A stretch of 64,000 nucleotides of DNA from an uncultured Clostridia bacterium (GTDB taxonomy: Bacteria; Bacillota; Clostridia; Christensenellales; Borkfalkiaceae). Under the pieces are notes generated by a model, which had not been told where the DNA came from, searched no databases, and was given only the letters and a program-made list of their open reading frames with translations. The DNA is taken from NCBI GenBank assembly GCA_947626935.1, contig CANQUD010000004.1, forward strand, positions 1 through 64,000, in the 5' to 3' direction. This document shows, piece after piece, positions 28,088 through 35,833 of this stretch (its first letter is position 1; each line of letters starts with the position of its first letter). A program made the translations under genes and the position numbers.

Positions 28088-29549
28088 TTATTGCTCAAAA
28101 TACGTCACATTGCCGCTTTTATCGATCGTTCCGTCCGTACAAGTAATTGTATAATTACGTGTGCCGCTATCCCACCAATCGCCTTTTGGGATCGCTTGCC
28201 ACTCTTTTACCGTGCCTTTGAATTGAATCTCTGCAAGCCAGATGCATTGATCGAACGCACCATCTCCGATCGAAGTCACGCTGTCGGGAATTGTAATACT
28301 TGTCAGCCCGTAGCAACAATAAAACGCCTTATCCCCGATCGAAGTCACACTGTCGGGGATCTCAATGCTCGTAAGCGGACTGCACCAAGAGAACGCACAC
28401 TCCCCGATCGAAGTCACGCTTCCATCGCTCGGGATCGTGCTTGTTTTACAACCTACGATCAAAGCTTTGCTCTCCGTCTCAATCAAGCAATTCTGTGAGC
28501 TATGATAGACAGGGTTCCCCTGCGCCACTTCAATGCTTTCAACTCCGATGCAAGACGCGAACGCGTCACCCTTAACTGAGGTCACGCTGTCGGGGATAAC
28601 AATGCTTGTAAGCGTGCTGCAACCTAAAAATGCACATTCGCCAATCGAAGCTACTCCACTTCCAATCGTCACACTCTTAAGCCCGCTGCATTGATAGAAC
28701 GTACTCCTTTGGATCGAAGTGACGCTGCCTGGAATCCCAATGCTTTCAAGTCCGCTACAACCCCAGAACGCATTGGTTCCAATTGAGCGTACGCTATCGG
28801 GGATAGCAATACTTGTAAGCCTGCTGCAATTAAAGAACGCACCGCTTACGATCGAGATTACACCGTTTCCAATCATCACACTTTCAAGCCCGCTGCAACC
28901 ATAGAACGCAGAATCTCCGATCGAGGTCACGCTGTCGGGAATTTCAACGCTCTTCAGCCCGCTACAACCCGAGAACGCAAAACTCCCAATCGAGGTCACG
29001 CTGCCGTCGTCAGGGATCTTACTTGTTTTGCAACCGATAGACAAGATCTTGTTCTTTGTCTCAATCAAGCAATTTCCTGAACTATGGTAGACAGGATTGC
29101 CCTGTGCCACTTCAATGCTTGTCAGCCCGCTACAACCATAGAACGCCCGACCTTCGATTGAAGTCACGCTGTCTGGAATGGTAACGCTCGTAAGCGATTC
29201 ATTTCTCGCATCATTCGATGCATCGAAAGCAGATTTGCCGATTTCTTTTACAGGCAAGTCAAGATAGACAGAGGGGATCACAATCTCCGTCTCCAACGTT
29301 GTGCCGAGGCCGACGACGGCGATGTATTCGTTGCCCGCCTCGTCCTTGCGTTGTTCGTATTTCAGCCCTTCGGTGCCGAGGTCCGTTTTGTCCTCGCCGC
29401 CTTCGTCGGGCTGCTGTTCTCCACCCTGCTCGACACTGGAGCCGCCTTCCCCCTTGCTGCCGTTATTGCCGCCACAGGCAACAAGTCCGAAGCAGAGGCA
29501 GAGAACGGCGGCGAGTGTCAACAGGACTGCCAAAAAGTTGCGTTTCATA
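28088..29549 (-). CDS. BspA-like leucine-rich-repeat lipoprotein
   Basis: Signal MKRNFLAVLLTLAAVLCLCFGLVACGG; repeated TSIxIPDSVTSIGxxAFxxCSGL units. Confidence 0.92.
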
Positions 29550-29628
29550 CATCTTTCTCCTTTTTTGCGGGCATTGTTGCGCCCCCCTCTACCCCGCTCC
29601 CTTGGAGGGAGGCAGGCAAGGAGAGTAA

Positions 29629-29661
29629 AAAATAAGGGCATTCCAATCACGGAACGCCCGC
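29629..29661 (-). terminator. possible terminator/attenuator hairpin upstream of the BspA-like gene
   Basis: Minus strand gggcgttcc-gtgatt-ggaatgccc-TTATTTTTTA. Confidence 0.6.
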
Positions 29662-29680
29662 ATTGAGTATCCCGTCATTG

Positions 29681-29770
29681 TTGCCACACAAATTCTCCAC
29701 AAACGGATAAAAGGGATACACCAAATGCCAGTGTAGCCGTTTGTGGACAAATATTGAATTTATGTGGCAA
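29681..29770 (-). ncRNA. candidate structured leader RNA
   Basis: 15-bp outer stem (one G-U as minus-strand RNA) 29681-29695/29756-29770; 11-bp inner stem 29696-29706/29737-29747; 5-bp apical stem; starts near the predicted transcription start. Confidence 0.45.
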
Positions 29771-29774
29771 TTTC

Positions 29775-29803
29775 AGTATATCACAGCGTCATAAAATTTG
29801 CAA
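29775..29803 (-). promoter_or_regulatory. promoter driving the structured leader
   Basis: Minus strand TTGCAA-N17-TATACT with extended-10 TGA. Confidence 0.55.
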
Positions 29804-29887
29804 GATTTTTTTGAAAGTTGGGCGGAATATGTTGCTCCGTCGGTTTGACGTGCGTTTAGCATGAGCGCACGGCGGCACGCTGTGTGT

Positions 29888-29930
29888 GACACCTCTTCTG
29901 CCCCTACGGGGCCCCACCCCTCAAGGCTTC
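29888..29930. repeat. dispersed hairpin repeat module, copy 1
   Basis: gacacctcttctgcccctacggggccccacccctcaagg, similar to about 45107-45146. Confidence 0.6.
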
Positions 29931-29996
29931 AACCCCTTTCCCCCTTCGGGGGACTTCCCCTTCAGGGGCAGCGAGGAGTATGGTGCGAACAAACGT

Positions 29997-30025
29997 TTGA
30001 CAAACAGATCGAGACGTGCTATAAT
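29997..30025 (+). promoter_or_regulatory. consensus promoter, probably leaderless transcript
   Basis: TTGACA-N17-TATAAT; ATG at 30032. Confidence 0.8.
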
Positions 30026-30031
30026 GGAGAC

Positions 30032-31279
30032 ATGATAGACGAACGGACGCTTACGATCCTCACGGAGAGTGCAAAATATGATGTCTCCTGCTCCTCATCG
30101 GGGAGCGACAGGCGCAACGAAGGCGGCATCGGGAACGGATATGCCTCGGGCTGCTGTCATTCCTTCACGCCCGACGGGCGGTGCATTTCCCTGCTCAAGA
30201 TCTTGCTCTCAAACGACTGCATCTACAACTGCAAATACTGTCTGAACCGCCGTGACAACGATCTCCCGCGTGCGACGGCGACGGCGGATGACATCTGCGG
30301 ACTTGTGATGGACTTTTACAAGCGGAACTATATCGAAGGGCTCTTTCTCTCCTCGGCGGTGCACATTTCTCCCAACCATACGATGGAACAGCTCTGTCTC
30401 GTGGTGAAAAAGCTGCGCGAGGAGTACGGATTTCACGGATACATCCATGTCAAGGGCATTCCCCGTGCCGATATGGAGATCGTGAACAGGACTGCTCTCT
30501 TCGCCGACCGCATGAGTTTCAACATCGAACTCCCTTCCGAGAGCAGTCTGAAGCTCCTTGCGCCCCAAAAGGACAAGGAGAGTTTGCTCCTTCCCATGGC
30601 GAAGCTGCAGCGGGAGAAGGCGGTCTTTCGGGCAGAAAAGCGCAAGGGACACTTTCTCCCCGCGGGGCAGACGACGCAGATGATCGTCGGCGCAAGTCCC
30701 GAAAAGGACGGCTCGATCTTGCGGCTTTCGCAGGGATTGTACCGCAAAAACGGCTTGAAGCGGGTGTATTATTCTTCCTATGTGCCCGTCCTTCATGATG
30801 CATTGCTGCCTGAAGTCGCGGGCGGAGCCTTGCGTGAACACAGACTCTATCAAGCAGACTGGCTGTTGCGCTTTTACGGGTTTGATGCCGAAGAACTTTT
30901 GCCGCCTGACGAAGATCTCTCCTTGGAATTCGATCCAAAATGTGCATGGGCGCTCTCGCACATGGAGCATTTTCCCGTCGAAGTCAACCGTGCGCCGCTC
31001 GAGATGCTCCTCCGTGTCCCGGGGATCGGAGCGAGGAGCGCACAGCGCATCTGCGCGGCGAGACGGTACACGCGGCTCACCTTTGAACATCTCAAAAAAA
31101 TGCGGGTCGTCCTGAAGCGGGCGAAACACTTCATCACGGCAAGCGGAAAATTCTACGGCGCGGCGGAAAATGCGATACGGGGTCTGCTTTCTGCCCAAGA
31201 AGCGCATGCAAACGCCACGCAGCTCGATCTCTTTTCGATGAATGAAACGGCGCTCTCCGCGCTCACGGGGGAACTATGA
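30032..31279 (+). CDS. putative DNA modification/repair radical SAM protein (TIGR03916-like)
   Basis: AKYDVSCSSSGSDRRNEGGIGNGYASGCCHSFTPDGRCISLLKILLSNDCIYNCKYCLNRRDND; C-terminal HhH-like VPGIGARSAQRI. Confidence 0.88.
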   Translation: MIDERTLTILTESAKYDVSCSSSGSDRRNEGGIGNGYASGCCHSFTPDGRCISLLKILLSNDCIYNCKYCLNRRDNDLPRATATADDICGLVMDFYKRNYIEGLFLSSAVHISPNHTMEQLCLVVKKLREEYGFHGYIHVKGIPRADMEIVNRTALFADRMSFNIELPSESSLKLLAPQKDKESLLLPMAKLQREKAVFRAEKRKGHFLPAGQTTQMIVGASPEKDGSILRLSQGLYRKNGLKRVYYSSYVPVLHDALLPEVAGGALREHRLYQADWLLRFYGFDAEELLPPDEDLSLEFDPKCAWALSHMEHFPVEVNRAPLEMLLRVPGIGARSAQRICAARRYTRLTFEHLKKMRVVLKRAKHFITASGKFYGAAENAIRGLLSAQEAHANATQLDLFSMNETALSALTGEL

Positions 31280-32043
31280 TCTACTTTTATGACGGCACAA
31301 AAGAGGCGTTTTTGACGGCGCTCGTTCTCTCCTTCCGCGACAGCGATCCCTTTCTGACCTCGGGCAACAAACAGCTTGTCCTCGGGCAGGAGACGGCGTT
31401 CGTGCGGACAGATCAAGACAAGGCGAAGAAGGTGGAAGAGCGTCTCCTCTCCTTCGACAAGGACTGCATGCACGATCTCGACACAATCTTGCGGAGCGGG
31501 GACGTCGGCAAGGACAACGTTGCGCTTGCCTATTTCCGCCTGCTTGCAGAAAAAAAGTGTCCCGTGCGCATGATGCTCGGCGAGGACGCTGTGCTTGCAG
31601 CCGATGAGTGTATCCATCGGGTAGGGTTTGAGATCCATCGCTTTCACGGGTTCGTGCGCTTTCTCGGGACGGCGAGCGGCGCTCTCTACGCCCCCATTTC
31701 CCCCGACAACGACATCTGCGACCTGCTCGTGCCCCATTTCCGCGCGAGAATGCCGAAGATCCCCTTCGTCATCCACGACGTCAAGCGCAAGAAAGCGGCG
31801 GTCTATGACGGGGAAAATACCTTCCTCGCCCCGCTCGACGAGGCGGAAGTGGTGCTCGCCGCCGATGAAACGGCTTGGCAGAGGCTGTGGCGGAAGTATT
31901 ATGACAGCGTGAACATTCCATCGCGCGAGCGGCTGAAACAGATGCGCGGCTACATGCCCGTGCGGTATTGGAAGTTCATGCCCGAAAAACGCCCCTTCCA
32001 TGACGCCGAAGGAGACGAAGATGCTCCTGTTCTTCCTTCATGA
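31276..32043 (+). CDS. TIGR03915-like putative DNA metabolism/repair protein
   Basis: MIYFYDGTKEAFLTALVLSF...GFEIHRFHGFVRFLGTASGALYAPISPDNDICDLLVPHFRARM; ATGA overlap with the upstream gene. Confidence 0.85.
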   Translation: MIYFYDGTKEAFLTALVLSFRDSDPFLTSGNKQLVLGQETAFVRTDQDKAKKVEERLLSFDKDCMHDLDTILRSGDVGKDNVALAYFRLLAEKKCPVRMMLGEDAVLAADECIHRVGFEIHRFHGFVRFLGTASGALYAPISPDNDICDLLVPHFRARMPKIPFVIHDVKRKKAAVYDGENTFLAPLDEAEVVLAADETAWQRLWRKYYDSVNIPSRERLKQMRGYMPVRYWKFMPEKRPFHDAEGDEDAPVLPS

Positions 32044-32455
32044 CGGCGAGGATGACTGCCGCGGCAGCGGGGTTCTCCATCTCCTCGAGCATCGCCGCAT
32101 ACGCGCGGACGGAGTTCTCCTCGGCGGCGATGTCCGACCTTAAGATCTCTTCCGTCTCCCGCGCGTAATTGACGCAGGACGCCGAATAATATCCGACGGG
32201 ATAGGGCGGACAGGCGGTAAAGACGGGCGGAGCGCCGAGACGGGTGATGAGCGAGCCGATGATCTGGAGATGGCGCATTTCCTCCGCCGCGATGTGCTGC
32301 AGTAGCAGGGAAAGTTCCCTTTCTTCCCTCTGTCCGAGCACGATGGACTGGTACACATACTGAAGCACGGACGTCAGTTCCCCTTCCCGCCCCGCGTACG
32401 CCTTGGTGACGATGCGAAGGGTCTTGACGTCCTCTCCGACGCTTTCAAGCAGCAA
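31976..32455 (-). CDS. ferritin-like diiron-domain protein
   Basis: LQYVYQSIVLGQREERELSLLLQHIAAEEMRHLQIIGSLITRLG...AAVILAVMKEEQEHLRLL; apparent TTG start with AAGGGGG RBS. Confidence 0.75.
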   Translation of the reverse strand: MLLESVGEDVKTLRIVTKAYAGREGELTSVLQYVYQSIVLGQREERELSLLLQHIAAEEMRHLQIIGSLITRLGAPPVFTACPPYPVGYYSASCVNYARETEEILRSDIAAEENSVRAYAAMLEEMENPAAAAVILAVMKEEQEHLRLLRRHGRGVFRA

Positions 32456-32520
32456 GCCGTTTTCCCCCTTTTTATCAACGTATGCGGGACTTGCTCTCCT
32501 TTGTGACCGCCGAAGAGACT

Positions 32521-32552
32521 GAAAAAACGGCGGACAATGCCGCCGTTTTTTC
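32521..32552. terminator. bidirectional intrinsic terminator
   Basis: gaaaaaacggcgg-acaatg-ccgccgttttttc. Confidence 0.85.
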
Positions 32553-32566
32553 AGAAAGTTCTCAAA

Positions 32567-32719
32567 TCAGGATTCAAACTCGTAATAGCAGTCGCTTCTC
32601 TGCGTAGGGGGCATCGTTTCGCCCTCGCCGACGTAGACTTTTCCGACGATCTTGCCGTCCGAGTCAACTACATTGTATGCGCCCGTCTTGGGGCAGACAT
32701 CGCCGCAGTTCAACCTCAT
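32567..32719 (-). CDS. small 50-aa protein, possibly a YjzC-like small protein
   Basis: Manual translation MRLNCGDVCPKTGAYNVVDSDGKIVGKVYVGEGETMPPTQRSDCYYEFES; GGAGGTG RBS; absent from the ORF track. Confidence 0.75.
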   Translation of the reverse strand: MRLNCGDVCPKTGAYNVVDSDGKIVGKVYVGEGETMPPTQRSDCYYEFES

Positions 32720-32763
32720 ATTCGTTCACCTCCATACCGTCAGTATGCGAGGCTTTTTTTCTT

Positions 32764-33597
32764 TTATACCATGATGCCGAGGACGTCGATCCAGATACAT
32801 GCGGCGGTCAACAGGATGAGATAGAGCGAAAACCACTTGTAATTGGCTTTGCCGATGACCTTGAGCATGACTTTGATCGCAAGGAAGCCGAAGATCGCCG
32901 CAAAGAGCACGCCGACAAGGACCCCCACCGCCGTGTACAGCCCGCCGTTCGCCGCTTCGGAGAATTGCGGTTCCTTGAGAAAGCCGTACAGCTCGACGAG
33001 CACGCTTCCCAAAATGACGGGAATGCTCATGAGGAAGGAAAACTTTGCGACGTCCTTTGTCTTTGCCCCGCTCACCGTGCCTGCGACGATCGTCGATCCG
33101 CTCCTCGAGATCCCCGGGAAGAGCGCAACTGCCTGCATGACCCCCATCGGGACCGCATTGCCCCAGCCGAGCTCTCTCTCCTTGCGTTTGGGGGACTTGG
33201 CGACGAGTTCGCAGCCGAGAAGCAGGAGCGCCGTCACCGAGAAGCAGAGCGCAAGAAGCAAAAATGCCTTCTCCCCCTCAAAGAGCGCCTCGATCTTGTC
33301 GTTGAAGAGAACTCCGACGACCCCCGCGGGGATCGTGGCGACAATGAGCATCAGGAGCGTCTTGAAAGGCTTTTTGAACAGTCCGAGGATGTCCTTGAAA
33401 AAGACGGTACAGACGGCGATGAGCGTTCCGAAATGCAGCATGACGTTGACAAATGTCATGCTGCCGCCCCCGAGATCGTACCCCATGACCTTCTGCAAAA
33501 AGACGAGATGTCCGCTTGAAGAAACGGGTAGGAACTCTGTGAGTCCCTGCACCGTGCCGAGTACGATAGATTTCCAAATTACGTCCCAAATATTCAT
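32764..33597 (-). CDS. uppP: undecaprenyl-diphosphatase (BacA/UppP)
   Basis: VQGLTEFLPVSSSGHLVF, ALFPGISRSGSTIVAG. Confidence 0.95.
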   Translation of the reverse strand: MNIWDVIWKSIVLGTVQGLTEFLPVSSSGHLVFLQKVMGYDLGGGSMTFVNVMLHFGTLIAVCTVFFKDILGLFKKPFKTLLMLIVATIPAGVVGVLFNDKIEALFEGEKAFLLLALCFSVTALLLLGCELVAKSPKRKERELGWGNAVPMGVMQAVALFPGISRSGSTIVAGTVSGAKTKDVAKFSFLMSIPVILGSVLVELYGFLKEPQFSEAANGGLYTAVGVLVGVLFAAIFGFLAIKVMLKVIGKANYKWFSLYLILLTAACIWIDVLGIMV

Positions 33598-33609
33598 AGA
33601 AGGTCCCGA

Positions 33610-35712
33610 TCAGGAATTTGTGATATCGAGATTGCTCAAATCCGCATAGCGCTCTTCGTGGACGGTCGCGCTCGATTCCGCATAGCTGTTGATGATGTCC
33701 GTCTGCTTGTTGCTCGCGTAAGAGCTGACAGCCGCCGACTTCTGCGCCTCGTAGAAGAGGTTGGAGAAACTGCCCTCGACATCCTTTTCTGCGGGAACAT
33801 AATCAACGAACGGGTTGGTGTCGGGTTTCAGGAAGGAGAACGTACAGTAGATGATGTGCCAGCCGTAGTCGGAGGGAACGATGATGTAGTTCCCCGCACC
33901 ATTTGCGCACACTCTCTGTGCCGCAAACTCGAATTCGGGAACGAAATCGGTCTTTTCAGGCGTAATCGTATAGCCGAGGTAGGAATTGAGTCCCGCTGTA
34001 TCGGTATTGTATGCGAAGGAAAGCTCATTGATGACGGAGAAAGCCTTGTTTTCGGGCGTACCCGCGACGAACATGTCCTTCGCCTCGAAATTCTTGCCGA
34101 AATCGACTTTGCCTTCGTAATAGACGAACTGCGAATAGTCGACTTTGCCGTCCTTGTCGTAATAGTCCTTGCTCGACTTCGTGAAGTAATTTTCGTCGCT
34201 CTTGTTGCCTTTGGCGGAGAGACCGTCTACGTAATTGAGATACCCTTCCATTTCGGCGATGAAGCCGTCGATATCGATCTTGAAGGGCTTCAGGGTGTAC
34301 TTGCCGTCCTCATCCTTCGAAACCGTACCGTTGTAAGTATACTGCCCGTAGTAGTTCTTGAGTGTCTCGTACTGCTGTTTGCCTTCCCCTTCCGCCTTCA
34401 GAGAATCTTCAAAGAAGAGGTAGGTGCTTCTCGTGCCGCTCTCGCCCTTGGGTGCGACGTCGTAACCGCCGTCGCCCGCATCGAAGGAATAATCTTCGTG
34501 CCCCGTGAACCATGTGCCGCGCTGGTCGGTCGCCTTCAGTCTCTGAAGGATCTGTGCCCGCCATGCGAACTTGTTGCCCTGAAGGTCGTCCTTATCCATC
34601 TCGAGGTCGCCGAGATCCTGCGTGTCCTGTGCGGAGAAGGGAAGAAGGATGTTGATGACAAAGCCGTAGCCTGCCTGCGGGGCGGTCAAGACGAAAGAAG
34701 AATCGGACATGCTGTCGAGCGCGTCATCGATGGAGAGCGTGCCGGCGTCGAATCCGCCCTTTTGGTTCTGGAAGATGGTGTCGAGCTTGTTCTGGAGCCA
34801 AGTATCGGTGATGTCCGCTGCGGCGTCCTCTTCGAAGGCGTCGGACATCTTGTTGATGATCGCGGTCTCGTACGCGCTCTTGAGTTCGCGCTTGAAGTAG
34901 TTGAGTTCTTCCACTCTCGTGGTATCCTCATCGGCGTTGAGAAGTCCGCTCGAGCGGATATTCGTCAGGAACATGGCGTAAGCCTGTCTGCGCGTATATG
35001 CCGTGGAGCCGTCCACTTTCTCATAGCTGCCGAGCGCCGTCTCCGTGCCCGTGTAGATCCTGTAGTCGGCGTCGAAATAGTCCTCGTCCTCTGTCCCGAT
35101 GCCCGTGGGCGTCGTGCGGACGGTCTCGTCATGGTCGTGCTCGTCTTCCTCTTCGATGAGTCCCTCTTCGATGGAGTCGAGAGAGTTGTTGAAGGAGACG
35201 CGGAGATCGTAATACGCCTTGTCCTCTTCGTCCTTGGTGAGGAAATATTCGAGACCGCGGAGAGACTTGTCAAGTTCCGTTTCGCCCGCCGAGACATAGG
35301 AGACGTATCCCTCTTTCGTGAAAGCGTTGCCGTTCTCGTCGGTGAATCTCGGTGCACCGTCCTTCTGTTCGGAGAGGAAATACACCTTTGCGTACTGCAC
35401 ATAGACGTAGCGGTTCACGAGACTGTCCTTGATGGCGTCGAATGTATCGCGGTACGTCCAGCCGTACTGGCTCATGACGGAAGATCCGCTCGAGACAAAG
35501 CTCGCGACCATGTCGCGCTTGTAGATGTTCTCCGTCCCGATGACCTCTTTATAGTCCTTGAACGCCTCGTTGTTCGTAATGTTGACTTCGGCGATCACCT
35601 GTTCGTAGTCCTTCTTGGCGTCCGTCGTCACGAGGTCGCAGCCCGCAAGCAGCCCGCACGCCATGACAGACGCAACGGAAAGTGCAATTGCCGCTCTTGT
35701 TTTACGCTTCAT
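33610..35712 (-). CDS. large lipoprotein, PrsA/SurA-like
   Basis: Lipobox CGLLAGCD; overall architecture resembles SurA/PrsA-type chaperones. Confidence 0.55.
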   Translation of the reverse strand: MKRKTRAAIALSVASVMACGLLAGCDLVTTDAKKDYEQVIAEVNITNNEAFKDYKEVIGTENIYKRDMVASFVSSGSSVMSQYGWTYRDTFDAIKDSLVNRYVYVQYAKVYFLSEQKDGAPRFTDENGNAFTKEGYVSYVSAGETELDKSLRGLEYFLTKDEEDKAYYDLRVSFNNSLDSIEEGLIEEEDEHDHDETVRTTPTGIGTEDEDYFDADYRIYTGTETALGSYEKVDGSTAYTRRQAYAMFLTNIRSSGLLNADEDTTRVEELNYFKRELKSAYETAIINKMSDAFEEDAAADITDTWLQNKLDTIFQNQKGGFDAGTLSIDDALDSMSDSSFVLTAPQAGYGFVINILLPFSAQDTQDLGDLEMDKDDLQGNKFAWRAQILQRLKATDQRGTWFTGHEDYSFDAGDGGYDVAPKGESGTRSTYLFFEDSLKAEGEGKQQYETLKNYYGQYTYNGTVSKDEDGKYTLKPFKIDIDGFIAEMEGYLNYVDGLSAKGNKSDENYFTKSSKDYYDKDGKVDYSQFVYYEGKVDFGKNFEAKDMFVAGTPENKAFSVINELSFAYNTDTAGLNSYLGYTITPEKTDFVPEFEFAAQRVCANGAGNYIIVPSDYGWHIIYCTFSFLKPDTNPFVDYVPAEKDVEGSFSNLFYEAQKSAAVSSYASNKQTDIINSYAESSATVHEERYADLSNLDITNS

Positions 35713-35833
35713 AGTAAATGCTCCGTTCTTCTTGATTTTGAGTCGCGGGAAACCCCCACGATTTTCATACGCTTCCTATTATAGCCCATTTTGAAAAAAT
35801 GTGCAATTCTTTTTCGTGATAAACAGAGAAAAA

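Noticed and set aside
28088-29130. Regular spacing in the BspA-like gene considered as a CRISPR or DNA satellite
   Set aside because: Spacing matches ~23-aa LRR codon periods with degenerate third positions; no identical repeats with unique spacers.
29681-29770. Structured leader considered as a T-box riboswitch
   Set aside because: No T-box core sequence (AGGGTGGNACCGCG) or specifier-loop layout seen, and the downstream gene is not amino-acid related.
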